Assembly: GCF_910589235.1 (NCBI RefSeq)
Contig: NC_060965.1
Span: 7,946,255-8,010,254, forward strand
Length of the DNA stretch: 64,000 bases
Direction: 5' to 3'
DNA from: Vespa crabro
Lineage: Eukaryota; Arthropoda; Insecta; Hymenoptera; Vespidae
Every line of letters starts with the position of its first letter. Position 1 is the stretch's first letter. The position numbers and the translations under genes were made by a program. Below the pieces are notes generated by a model, which saw nothing but the letters and a program-made list of their open reading frames with translations, was not told where the DNA came from and did not search any database. Below are positions 13,001 through 26,319 of this stretch, piece by piece.

Positions 13001-15308
13001 TATTGTTATTATCGTTGTTATTGTTATTATTGTGATTATTGTTATTATTGTTATTATTGGTATTGTTATTGTTATTATTGTTATTATTGTTATTATTGTT
13101 GTTATTGTTATTATTGTAATTATTGTTATTATTGTTATTATTGTTATTGATGTTGTTATTATTACTGTTATTATTGTTTTTATTGATATTATTGTTATTA
13201 TTGTTATTATTGTTATTATCGTTATAATCGTTATAATTGTTATTATTGTTATTATCGTTATTATTGTTACTATTGTTATTATTGTTATTTTTGTTATTAT
13301 TTTTATTATTGTTACTATAGTTATTATTGTTATTATTGTTATAATTGTTATTACTGTTATTATTGTTATTATTGTTATTATAGTTATTATTGTTATTATT
13401 GTTATTATTGTTATTATTGGTATAATTTTTAGAATTGTTATTATTGTTATTATTGTTATTATTGTGATTATTGTTATTATTGTTATTATTGTTATTAATG
13501 TTATTGTTACTGTTATTATTGTTATTATTGTTATTATTGTTATTATTGTTATTATTGTTGTTATTGTTATTATTGTTATTATTGTTATTATTGTTATTAT
13601 TGTTATTATTGTTGTTATTGTTATTATTGTAATTATTGTTATTATTGTTATTATTGTTATTGTTATTGTTATTGTTATTGTTATTGTTATTATTATTATT
13701 ATTGTTATTATTGTTATTGTTGTTATTATTGTTATTATCGTTAATATTGTTATTATTGTTATTATTGTTATTATTGTTATTATTCTTGTTGTTATTATTT
13801 TTATTATTGTTATTATTGTTATTATTGTTATTATTTTTATTGTTGTTATTATTGTTATTATCGTTGTTATTGTTATTATTGTGATTATTGTTATGATTTT
13901 TATTATTGTTATTGTTATTGTTATTATTGTTATTATTGTTATTATTGTAATTATTGTTGTTATTGTTATTATTGTAATTATTGTTATTATTGTTATTATT
14001 GTTATTGATGTTGTTATTACTGTTATTATTGTTATTACTGTTATTATTGTTATTATTGTTATTGTTGTTATTGTTGTTATTGTTATTATTGTTATTAATG
14101 TTATTGTTATTATTGTTGTTATTCTTATTATTGTAATTATTGTTATTATTGTTATTATTTTTATTGATGTTGTTATTATTGTTATTATTGTTATTATTGT
14201 TATTGTTGTTATTGTTGTTATTATTGCTATTATTGTTGTTGTTATTATTATTTTTATTATTGTTATTGTTATTGTTATTGTTATTATTACTGTTATTATT
14301 GTTTTTATTGATATTATTGTTATTATTGTTATTATTGTTATTATCGTTATTATCGTTATAATTGTTATTATTGTTATTATCGTTATTATTGTTACTATTG
14401 TTATTATTGTTATTATTGTTATTATTTTTATTATTGTTACTATAGTTATTATTGTTATTATTGTTATAATTGTTATTACTGTTATTATTGTTATTATTGT
14501 TATTATAGTTATTATTGTTATTATTGTTATTATTGTTATTATTGGTATAATTTTTAGAATTGTTATTATTGTTATTATTGTTATTATTGTGATTATTGTT
14601 ATTATTGTTATTATTGTTATTTATGTTATTGTTACTGTTATTATTGTTATTATTGTTATTATTGTTATTGTTGTTATTATTGTTATTATTGTTATTGTTT
14701 TTATTATTGTTGTTATTGTTGTTATTGTTATTATTGTTATTATTGTAATTATTGTTATTATTGTTATTATTGTTATTGATGTTGTTATTATTGTTATTAT
14801 TGTTATTATTGTTATTATTGTTATTGTTGTTATTATTGTTGTTATTGTTGTTATTATTGCTATTATTGTTATTGTTGTTATTATTGTTATTATTGTTATT
14901 ATTGTTATTATTGTTATTGTTGTTATTATTGTTATTATCGTTGTTATTGTTATTATTTTGATTATTGTTATTATTGTTATTTTTGTTATTGTTATTGTTA
15001 TTATTGTTATTATTGTTATTATTGTTGTTATTGTTATTATTGTTATTATTGTTATTATAGTTATTGTTGTTATTGTTGTTATTATTGTTGTAATTTTTGT
15101 TATTATTATTATTGTTATTATTGTTATTATTGTTATTGTTGTTATTATTGTTATTATCGTTGTTATTGTTATTATTGTGATTATTGTTAATATTGTTATT
15201 ATTGGTTTTGTTATTGTTATTATTGTTATTATTGTTATTATTGTTGTTATTGTTATTATTGTAATTATTGTTATTATTGTTATTGTTGTTATTGATGTTG
15301 TTATTGTT

Positions 15309-15321
15309 GTTAATGATGTTG
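15309..15321. repeat. GTTAATGATGTTG marker word, 3 copies
   Basis: This word is present only at 15309, 25439 and 35769 (units 1-3), inside otherwise similar GATGTT-GCTATT blocks. Its absence from the related blocks at 8.8, 18.9, 28.9, 39.6 and 54.2 kb makes it diagnostic for one lineage of that block. Confidence 0.8.
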
Positions 15322-16445
15322 TTATTATTGTTATTATTGTTATTATTGTTATTGTTGTTATTGTTGTTATTATTGCTATTATTGTTGTTGTTATTAATAT
15401 TTTTATTATTGTTATTGTTATTGTTATTGTTATTGTTATTGTTATTGTTATTGTTATTATTGCTATTATTGTTATTATTGTTATTGTTGTTATTATTGTT
15501 ATTATCGTTAATATTGTTATTATTGCTATTATTGCTATTATTGTTAATATTTTTATTGTTGTCATTATTGTTACTATTGTTGTTATTGTTGTTATTGTTA
15601 TTATTGTTATTATTGTTACTATTGTTATTATAGTTATTGTTGTTATTGTTGTTATTATTGTTATTATTGTTATTATTGTTATTATTGTTATTATTTTTAT
15701 TGTTGTTATTATTGTTATTATCGTTGTTATTGTTATTATTGTGATTATTGTTATGATTGTTATTATTGTTATTGTTATTGTTATTATTGTTATTATTGTT
15801 ATTATTGTAATTATTGTTGTTAGTGTTATTATTGTAATTATTGTTATTATTGTTATTATTGTTATTGATGTTGTTATTACTGTTATTATTGTTATTACTG
15901 TTATTATTGTTATTATTGTTATTGTTGTTATTGTTGTTATTGTTATTATTGTTATTGTTGTTATTATTGTTATTATCGTTAATATTGTTATTATTGTTAT
16001 TATTGTTATTATTGTTACTATTGCTGTTGTTATTATTATTTTTATTATTGTTATTATTGTTATTATTGTTGTTATTGTTATTATTGTAATTATTGTTATC
16101 ATTGTTATTATTGTTATTGATGTTGTTATTATTGTTATTATTGTTATTATTGTTATTATTGTTATTATAGTTATTGTTGTTATTGTTGTTATTATTGTTG
16201 TTATTTTTGTTATTGTTATTATTGTTATTATTGTTATTGTTGTTATTATTGTTATTATCGTTAATATTGTTATTATTGTTATTATTTTTATTATTGTTAT
16301 TATTCTTGTTGTTATTATTTTTATTATTGTTATTATTGTTATTATTGTTATTATTTTTATTGTTGTTATTATTGTTATTATCGTTGTTATTGTTATTATT
16401 GTGATTATTGTTATGATTGTTATTATTGTTATTGTTATTGTTATT

Positions 16446-16448
16446 GTA
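16446..16448. other. -1 nt phase break (copy B)
   Basis: This has the same missing T as at 6302, exactly 10145 bp away. It is one mutation duplicated with its surroundings rather than two events. Confidence 0.85.
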
Positions 16449-16564
16449 TTATTGTTATTATTGTTATCATTGTTATTATTGTTGTTATTGTTATTATTGT
16501 GATTGTTATTGTTATTGTTATTGTTATTGTTATTGTTATTATTGTTATTATTGTTATTATTGTT

Positions 16565-17375
16565 AGTATTGTTATTGTTGTTATTGTTGTTATTACTGCT
16601 ATTATTGTTGTTGTTATTATTATTTTTATTATTGTTATTGTTATTGTTATTGTTATTGATATTGATATTGTTATTGTTATTATTGTTATTATTGTTATTG
16701 TTGTTATTATTGTTATTATTGTAATTATTGTTATTATTGTTATTATTGTTATTGATGTTGTTATTACTGTTATTATTGTTATTACTGTTATTATTGTTAT
16801 TATAGTTATTGTTGTTATTGTTGATATTATTGTCATTGTTATTGTTATTATTGTTATTATTGTTATTATTGTTATTGTTGTTATTATTGTTATAATCGTT
16901 AATATTGTTATTATTGCGATTATTGCTATTATTGTTAATATTTTTATTGTTGTTATTATTGTTACTATTGTTGTTATTGTTGTTATTGTTATTATTGTTA
17001 TTATTGTTATTATTGTTATTAATGTTGTTATTGTTATTGTTATTATTGTTATTATTGTTATTATTGTTACTCTTGTTATTGTTATTGTTGTTATTATTGT
17101 TATTATCGTTGTTATTGTTATTATTGTTATTTTTGTTATTATTTTTATTATTGTTATTGTTATTGTTATTGTTATTTTTAATGTTATTGTTATTATTGTT
17201 ATTATTGCTATTATTGTTGTTATTATTATTATTGTTATTATTGTTATTGATGTTGTTATTATTGTTGTTATTGTTATTATTGTTATTATTGTTATTATTG
17301 TTGTTATTGTTATTGTTATTATTGTTATTATTGTTATTAATGTTATTGTTATTATTGTTATTATTGTTGTTATTC
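16565..17375. repeat. Private segment of copy B
   Basis: This is the duplicate of the 6.42-7.23 kb segment at offset 10145, with the same TTACTGCTATT, GATATTGATATTG, GCGATTATTG and TTACTCTTG words. No third copy exists in the window, so these words date the segment to before the 10.1-kb duplication but outside the lineage of units 2-5. Confidence 0.7.
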
Positions 17376-20300
17376 TTATTATTGTAATTATTGTTATTAT
17401 TGTTATTATTTTTATTGATGTTGTTATTATTGTTATTATTGTTATTATTGTTATTGTTGTTATTGTTGTTATTATTGCTATTATTGTTGTTGTTATTATT
17501 ATTTTTATTATTGTTATTGTTATTGTTATTGTTATTATTACTGTTATTATTGTTTTTATTGATATTATTGTTATTATTGTTATTATTGTTATTATCGTTA
17601 TTATCGTTATAATTGTTATTATTGTTATTATCGTTATTATTGTTACTATTGTTATTATTGTTATTATTGTTATTATTTTTATTATTGTTACTATAGTTAT
17701 TATTGTTATTATTGTTATAATTGTTATTACTGTTATTATTGTTATTATTGTTATTATAGTTATTATTGTTATTATTGTTATTATTGTTATTATTGGTATA
17801 ATTTTTAGAATTGTTATTATTGTTATTATTGTTATTATTGTGATTATTGTTATTATTGTTATTATTGTTATTTATGTTATTGTTACTGTTATTATTGTTA
17901 TTATTGTTATTATTGTTATTGTTGTTATTATTGTTATTATTGTTATTGTTTTTATTATTGTTGTTATTGTTGTTATTGTTATTATTGTTATTATTGTAAT
18001 TATTGTTATTATTGTTATTATTGTTATTGATGTTGTTATTATTGTTATTATTGTTATTATTGTTATTATTGTTATTGTTGTTATTATTGTTGTTATAGTT
18101 GTTATTATTGCTATTATTGTTATTGTTGTTATTATTGTTATTATTGTTATTATTGTTATTATTGTTATTGTTGTTATTATTGTTATTATCGTTGTTATTG
18201 TTATTATTTTGATTATTGTTATTATTGTTATTTTTGTTATTGTTATTGTTATTATTGTTATTATTGTTATTATTGTTGTTATTGTTATTATTGTAATTAT
18301 TGTTATTATTGTTATTATTGTTATTGATGTTGTTATTATTGTTATTATTGTTATTATTGTTATTATTGTTATTGTTGTTATTGTTGTTATTATTGCTATT
18401 ATTGTTGTTGTTATTATTACTTTTATTATTGTTATTGTTATTGTTATTGTTATTGTTATTGTTATTGTTATTATTGTTATTATTGTTATTGTTGTTATTA
18501 TTGTTATTATCGTTAATATTGTTATTATTGTTATTATTGTTATTATTGTTATTATTGTTGTTGTTGTTATTATTTTTATTATTGTTATTATTGTCATTAT
18601 TGTTGTTATTGTTATTATTGTAATTATTGTTATTATTGTTATTATTGTTATTGATGTTGTTATTATTGTTATTATTGTTATTATTGTTATTATTGTTATT
18701 ATAGTTATTGTTGTTATTGTTGTTATTATTGTTGTAATTTTTGTTATTATTATTATTGTTATTATTGTTATTATTGTTATTGTTGTTATTATTGTTATTA
18801 TCGTTGTTATTGTTATTATTGTGATTATTGTTAATATTGTTATTATTGGTTTTGTTATTGTTATTATTGTTATTATTGTTATTATTGTTGTTATTGTTAT
18901 TATTGTAATTATTGTTATTATTGTTATTGTTGTTATTGATGTTGTTATTATTGTTATTATTGTTATTATTGTTATTATTGTTATTATTGTTATTGTTGTT
19001 ATTGTTGTTATTATTGCTATTATTGTTGTTGTTATTAATATTTTTATTATTGTTATTGTTATTGTTATTGTTATTGTTATTGTTATTGTTATTATTGCTA
19101 TTATTGTTATTATTGTTATTGTTGTTATTATTGTTATTATCGTTAATATTGTTATTATTGCTATTATTGCTATTATTGTTAATATTTTTATTGTTGGTAT
19201 TATTGTTACTATTGTTGTTATTGTTATTATTGTTATTATTGTTATTATTGTTATTATTGTTGTTATTGTTATTGTTGTTATTATTGTTATTATCGTTAAT
19301 ATTGTTATTATTGCTATTATTGCTATTATTGTTAATATTTTTATTGTTGTCATTATTGTTACTATTGTTGTTATTGTTGTTATTGTTATTATTGTTATTA
19401 TTGTTATTATTGTTATTATTGTTGTTATTGTTATTGTTATTATTGTTATTATTGTTATTATTGTTACTATTGTTATTGTTATTGTTGTTATTATTGTTAT
19501 TATCGTTGTTATAGTTATTATTGTTATTTTTGTTATTATTTTTATTATTGTTATTGTTATTGTTATTGTTATTTTTAATGTTATTGTTATTATTGTTATT
19601 ATTGTTATTATTGCTTTTATTGTTATTGTTGTTATTATTTTTATTAATGTTATTGTTATTGTTATTGTTATTGTTATTATTGTTATTATTGTTATCATTG
19701 TTATTATTGTTGTTATTGTTATTATTGTAATTATTATTATTATTGTTATTGATGTTGTTATTATTGTTATTAATGTTATTATTGTTATTATTGTTATTAT
19801 TGTTATTATTGTTACTATTGTTATTATAGTTATTGTTGTTATTGTTGTTATTATTGTTGTTATTTTTGTTATTGTTATTATTGTTATTATTGTTATTATT
19901 GTTATTGTTGTTATTATTGTTATTATTATTATTGTTGTTATTATTGTTGTTATTTTTGTTATTGTTATTATTGTTATTATTGTTAATGTTGTTATTATTG
20001 TTGTTAGTGTTGTTATTGTTATTATTGTTATTGTTGATATTATTGTTATTATCGTTGTTATTGTTATTATTGTGATTATTGTTATTATTGTTATTATTGT
20101 TATTATTGTTATTATTGTTATTGTTATTGTTATTATTGTTATTATTGTTATTATTGTTATTATCGTTATTATTATTAATATTGCTATTATTGTTATCTTT
20201 GATATTATTTTTATTAATGTTATTGTTATTGTTATTGTTATTGTTATTATTGTTATTATTGTTATTATTGTTATTATTGTTGTTATTGTTATTATTGTTA

Positions 20301-23300
20301 TTATTGTTATTATTGTTATTATTGTTATTATTATTATTTTTGTTATTATTGTTGTTATTTTTGTTATTGTTATTATTGTTATTATTGTTATTGTTATTGT
20401 TATTGTTATTATTGTTATTATTGTTATTATTGTTATTATTGTTGTTATTGTTATTATTGTAATTATTGTTATTATTGTTATTATTGTTATTGATGTTGTT
20501 ATTACTGTTATTATTGTTATTACTGTTATTATTGTTATTATTGTTATTGTTGTTATTGTTGTTATTATTGCTATTATTGTTGTTGTTATCATTATTTTTA
20601 TTATTGTTATTGTTATTGTTATTGTTATTGTTATTATTGTTATTATTGTTATTATTGTTATTGTTGTTATTATTGTTATTATCGTTAATATTGTTATTAT
20701 TGTTATTATTGTTATTATTGTTACTATTGCTTTTGTTATTATTATTTTTATTATTGTTATTATTGTTATTATTGTTGTTATTGTTATTATTGTAATTATT
20801 GTTATCATTGTTATTATTGTTATTGATGTTGTTATTATTGTTATTATTGTTATTATTGTTATTATTGTTATTATAGTTATTGTTGTTATTGTTGCTATTA
20901 TTGTTGTTATTTTTGTTATTGTTATTATTGTTATTATTGTTATTATTGTTATTGTTGTTATTATTGTTATTATCGTTGTTATTGTTATTATTGTTATTGT
21001 TGTTATTGATGTTGTTATTATTGTTATTATTGTTATTATTGTTATTATTGTTATTATTGTTATTATTGTTATTGTTGTTATTGTTGTTATTATTGCTATT
21101 ATTGTTGTTGTTATTAATATTTTTATTATTGTTATTTTTATTGTTATTGTTATTGTTATTGTTATTGTTATTATTGCTATTATTGTTATTATTGTTATTG
21201 TTGTTATTATTGTTATTATCGTTAATATTGTTATTATTGGTATTATTGTTATTATTGTTACTATTGCTTTTGTTATTATTATTTTTATTATTGTTATTAT
21301 TGTTATTATTGTTGTTATTGTTATTATTGTAATTATTGTTATCATTGTTATTATTGTTATTGATGTTGTTATTATTGTTATTATTGTTATTATTGTTATT
21401 ATAGTTATTGTTGTTATTGTTGTTATTATTGTTGTTATTTTTGTTATTGTTATTATTGTTATTATTGTTATTATTGTTATTGTTGTTATTATTGTTATTA
21501 TCGTTGTTATTGTTATTATTGTTATTGTTGTTATTGATGTTGTTATTATTGTTATTATTGTTATTATTGTTATTATTGTTATTATTGTTATTGTTGTTAT
21601 TGTTGTTATTATTGCTATTATTGTTGTTGTTATTAATATTTTTATTATTGTTATTTTTATTGTTATTGTTATTGTTATTGTTATTGTTATTATTGCTATT
21701 ATTGTTATTATTGTTATTGTTGTTATTATTGTTATTATCGTTAATATTGTTATTATTGCTATTATTGCTATTATTGTTAATATTTTTATTGTTGGTATTA
21801 TTGTTACTATTCTTGTTTTTGTTATTATTGTTATTATTGTTATTATTGTTATTATTGTTATTGTTGTTATTATTGTTATTATCGTTAATATTGTTATTAT
21901 TGCTATTATTGCTATTATTGTTAATATTTTTATTGTTGTCATTATTGTTACTATTGTTGTTATTGTTGTTATTGTTATTATTGTTATTATTGTTATTATT
22001 GTTATTATTGTAATTATTGTTATTATTGTTATTATTGTTATTGATGTTGTTATTATTGTTATTATTGTTATTGTTATTGTTGTTATTATTGTTATTATCG
22101 TTGTTATTGTTATTATTGTTATTTTTGTTATTATTTTTATTATTGTTATTGTTATTGTTTTTGTTATTTTTAATGTTATTGTTATTATTGTTTTTATTGC
22201 TTTTATTGTTATTGTTGTTATTATTTTTATTAATGTTATTGTTATTGTTATTGTTATTGTTATTATTGTTATTATTGTTATCATTGTTATTATTGTTGTT
22301 ATTGTTATTATTGTTATTGATTTTGTTATTATTGTTATTAATGTTATTATTGTTATTATTGTTATTGTTATTATTGTTATTATAGTTATTGTTGTTATTG
22401 TTGTTATTATTGTTGTTATTTTTGTTATTGTTATTATTGTTATTATTGTTATTATTGTTATTGTTGTTATTATTGTTATTATTATTATTGTTGTTATTAT
22501 TGTTGTTATTTTTGTTATTGTTATTATTGTTATTATTGTTATTGTTGTTATTATTGTTGTTAGTGTTGTTATTGTTATTATTGTTATTGTTGTTATTATT
22601 GTTATTATCGTTATTATTGTTACTATTGTGATTATTGTTATTATTGTTATTATTGTTATTATTCTTATTGTTATTGTTATTATTGTTATTATTGTTATTA
22701 TTGTTATTATTGTTGTTATTGTTATTATTGTAATTATTATTATTTTTGTTATTATTGTTGTTATTTTTGTTATTGTTATTATTGTTATAATTGTTATTGT
22801 TGTTATTATTGTTGTTATTGTTATTATTGTAATTATTGTTATTGTTGTTATTATTGTTATTATCGTTGTTATTGTTATTATTGTGATTATTGTTATTATT
22901 GTTATTATTGTTATTATTCTTATTGTTATTGTTATTATTGTTATTATTGTTATTATTGTTGTTATTGTTATTATTGTAATTATTGTTATCATTGTTATTA
23001 TTGTTATTGATGTTGTTATTATTGTTATTATTGTTATTATTGTTATTATTGTCATTATAGTTATTGTTGTTATTGTTGTTATTATTGTTGTTATTTTTGT
23101 TATTGTTTTTATTGTTATTATGTTTATTATTGTTATTGTTGTTATTATTGTTATTATCGTTGTTATTGTTATTATTGTGATTATTGTTATTATTGTTATT
23201 ATTGGTATTGTTATTGTTATTATTGTTATTATTGTTATTATTGTTGTTATTGTTATTATTGTAATTATTGTTATTATTGTTATTATTGTTATTGATGTTG

Positions 23301-24684
23301 TTATTATTACTGTTATTATTGTTTTTATTGATATTATTGTTATTATTGTTATTATTGTTATTATCGTTATAATCGTTATAATTGTTATTATTGTTATTAT
23401 CGTTATTATTGTTACTATTGTTATTATTGTTATTTTTGTTATTATTTTTATTATTGTTACTATAGTTATTATTGTTATTATTGTTATAATTGTTATTACT
23501 GTTATTATTGTTATTATTGTTATTATAGTTATTATTGTTATTATTGTTATTATTGTTATTATTGGTATAATTTTTAGAATTGTTATTATTGTTATTATTG
23601 TTATTATTGTGATTATTGTTATTATTGTTATTATTGTTATTAATGTTATTGTTACTGTTATTATTGTTATTATTGTTATTATTGTTATTATTGTTATTAT
23701 TGTTGTTATTGTTATTATTGTTATTATTGTTATTATTGTTATTATTGTTATTATTGTTGTTATTGTTATTATTGTAATTATTGTTATTATTGTTATTATT
23801 GTTATTGTTATTGTTATTGTTATTGTTATTGTTATTATTATTATTATTGTTATTATTGTTATTGTTGTTATTATTGTTATTATCGTTAATATTGTTATTA
23901 TTGTTATTATTGTTATTATTGTTATTATTCTTGTTGTTATTATTTTTATTATTGTTATTATTGTTATTATTGTTATTATTTTTATTGTTGTTATTATTGT
24001 TATTATCGTTGTTATTGTTATTATTGTGATTATTGTTATGATTTTTATTATTGTTATTGTTATTGTTATTATTGTTATTATTGTTATTATTGTAATTATT
24101 GTTGTTATTGTTATTATTGTAATTATTGTTATTATTGTTATTATTGTTATTGATGTTGTTATTACTGTTATTATTGTTATTACTGTTATTATTGTTATTA
24201 TTGTTATTGTTGTTATTGTTGTTATTGTTATTATTGTTATTGATGTTATTGTTATTATTGTTGTTATTCTTATTATTGTAATTATTGTTATTATTGTTAT
24301 TATTTTTATTGATGTTGTTATTATTGTTATTATTGTTATTATTGTTATTGTTGTTATTGTTGTTATTATTGCTATTATTGTTGTTGTTATTATTATTTTT
24401 ATTATTGTTATTGTTATTGTTATTGTTATTATTACTGTTATTATTGTTTTTATTGATATTATTGTTATTATTGTTATTATTGTTATTATCGTTATTATCG
24501 TTATAATTGTTATTATTGTTATTATCGTTATTATTGTTACTATTGTTATTATTGTTATTATTGTTATTATTTTTATTATTGTTACTATAGTTATTATTGT
24601 TATTATTGTTATAATTGTTATTACTGTTATTATTGTTATTATTGTTATTATAGTTATTATTGTTATTATTGTTATTATTGTTAT

Positions 24685-24715
24685 TGATGTTGTTATTATT
24701 GTTATTATTGTTATT
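24685..24715. repeat. Site where the 18-bp word is replaced
   Basis: From the ATAGTT word to the GTGATT word is 84 bp in copy A (14505 to 14589) but 69 bp here. A GATGTTG word lies where GTATAATTTTTAGAATTG would be expected. The change of -15 bp accounts exactly for the offset between copies falling from 10145 to 10130. Unit 3 keeps the 18-bp word at the equivalent place (35006), so the loss is private to copy B. Confidence 0.7.
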
Positions 24716-26319
24716 ATTGTGATTATTGTTATTATTGTTATTATTGTTATTTATGTTATTGTTACTGTTATTATTGTTATTATTGTTATTATTGTTATTG
24801 TTGTTATTATTGTTATTATTGTTATTGTTTTTATTATTGTTGTTATTGTTGTTATTGTTATTATTGTTATTATTGTAATTATTGTTATTATTGTTATTAT
24901 TGTTATTGATGTTGTTATTATTGTTATTATTGTTATTATTGTTATTATTGTTATTGTTGTTATTATTGTTGTTATTGTTGTTATTATTGCTATTATTGTT
25001 ATTGTTGTTATTATTGTTATTATTGTTATTATTGTTATTATTGTTATTGTTGTTATTATTGTTATTATCGTTGTTATTGTTATTATTTTGATTATTGTTA
25101 TTATTGTTATTTTTGTTATTGTTATTGTTATTATTGTTATTATTGTTATTATTGTTGTTATTGTTATTATTGTTATTATTGTTATTATTGTTATTGTTGT
25201 TATTGTTGTTATTATTGTTGTAATTTTTGTTATTATTATTATTGTTATTATTGTTATTATTGTTATTGTTGTTATTATTGTTATTATCGTTGTTATTGTT
25301 ATTATTGTGATTATTGTTAATATTGTTATTATTGGTTTTGTTATTGTTATTATTGTTATTATTGTTATTATTGTTGTTATTGTTATTATTGTAATTATTG
25401 TTATTATTGTTATTGTTGTTATTGATGTTGTTATTGTTGTTAATGATGTTGTTATTATTGTTATTATTGTTATTATTGTTATTGTTGTTATTGTTGTTAT
25501 TATTGCTATTATTGTTGTTGTTATTAATATTTTTATTATTGTTATTGTTATTGTTATTGTTATTGTTATTGTTATTGTTATTGTTATTATTGCTATTATT
25601 GTTATTATTGTTATTGTTGTTATTATTGTTATTATCGTTAATATTGTTATTATTGCTATTATTGCTATTATTGTTAATATTTTTATTGTTGTCATTATTG
25701 TTACTATTGTTGTTATTGTTGTTATTGTTATTATTGTTATTATTGTTACTATTGTTATTATAGTTATTGTTGTTATTGTTGTTATTATTGTTGTTATTTT
25801 TGTTATTGTTATTATTGTTATTATTGTTATTATTGTTATTGTTGTTATTATTGTTATTATTATTATTGTTGTTATTATTGTTGTTATTTTTGTTATTGTT
25901 ATTATTGTTATTATTGTTATTGTTGTTATTATTGTTGTTAGTGTTGTTATTGTTATTATTGTTATTGTTGATATTATTGTTATTATCGTTGTTATTGTTA
26001 TTATTGTGATTATTGTTATTATTGTTATTATTGTTATTATTGTTATTATTGTTATTGTTATTGTTATTATTGTTATTATTGTTATTATTGTTATTATCGT
26101 TATTATTATTAATATTGCTATTATTGTTATCTTTGATATTATTTTTATTAATGTTATTGTTATTGTTATTGTTATTGTTATTATTGTTATTATTGTTATT
26201 ATTGTTATTATTGTTGTTATTGTTATTATTGTAATTATTGTTATTATTGTTATTATTGTTATTATTATTATTTTTGTTATTATTGTTGTTATTTTTGTTA
26301 TTGTTATTATTGTTATTAT

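Larger units (their letters stand above)
5500..15660. repeat. Copy A of a 10.1-kb tandem duplication
   Basis: Markers in this interval recur in copy B at offset 10145: the -1 phase break (6302/16447), the private words of 6.4-7.2 kb, the 18-bp word (7651/17796 and 13420/23565), TATCTTTGATATT (10049/20194), and every cassette from 7.2 to 14.5 kb. From 14.75 to 15.66 kb the offset is 10130. At the left end (5.50-5.68 kb) it is 10160, and at about 5.68-5.82 kb the two copies carry different cassette versions, so the exact left edge is uncertain. Near 15.66 kb copy A runs directly into sequence homologous to its own left end, which marks a tandem junction. Confidence 0.8.
11872..22016. repeat. 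Higher-order unit 1 (10,145 bp)
   Basis: The start cassette is at 11872-12240, followed by the 255-bp direct repeat (CTTATT words at 12519 and 12774), TTATGTTTATTA (12973), the 18-bp word (13420, 14545 and 17796), GTTAATGATGTTG (15309), a duplication junction near 15.66 kb, a -1 phase break (16447), the private segment (16.57-17.38 kb), the GGTTTTG block (18.85 kb) and TATCTTTGATATT (20194). The closing cassettes lie at 20.5-22.0 kb. The unit passes through the 18-bp-word region twice because it spans the junction of the 10.1-kb tandem duplication, which explains why its length equals the duplication lag. Confidence 0.8.
15661..25790. repeat. Copy B of the 10.1-kb tandem duplication
   Basis: This copy is almost base-for-base identical to copy A over long runs. 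In the 5.2-kb stretches 7727-12910 and 17872-23055 I count only about six residue-changing differences in the translated minus frame. Visible changes include GTTATTGTT in A (9.87 kb) against GTTAGTGTT in B (20.01 kb), and loss in B of the GTAATT word near 20.3 kb. B also lacks the 18-bp word expected near 24.69 kb. At about 25.79 kb B departs from A and continues into the TTTTT cassette of unit 2. Confidence 0.8.

Noticed and set aside
6354..16502. Very long + strand Ile/Val frames (also 1351-6357, 16499-32329 and 32944-35553) as giant hydrophobic proteins
   Set aside because: They are the ATT/GTT triplets read in phase and end only at the -1 breaks. They start at incidental GTG codons, have no domain and have a composition no folded protein shows.
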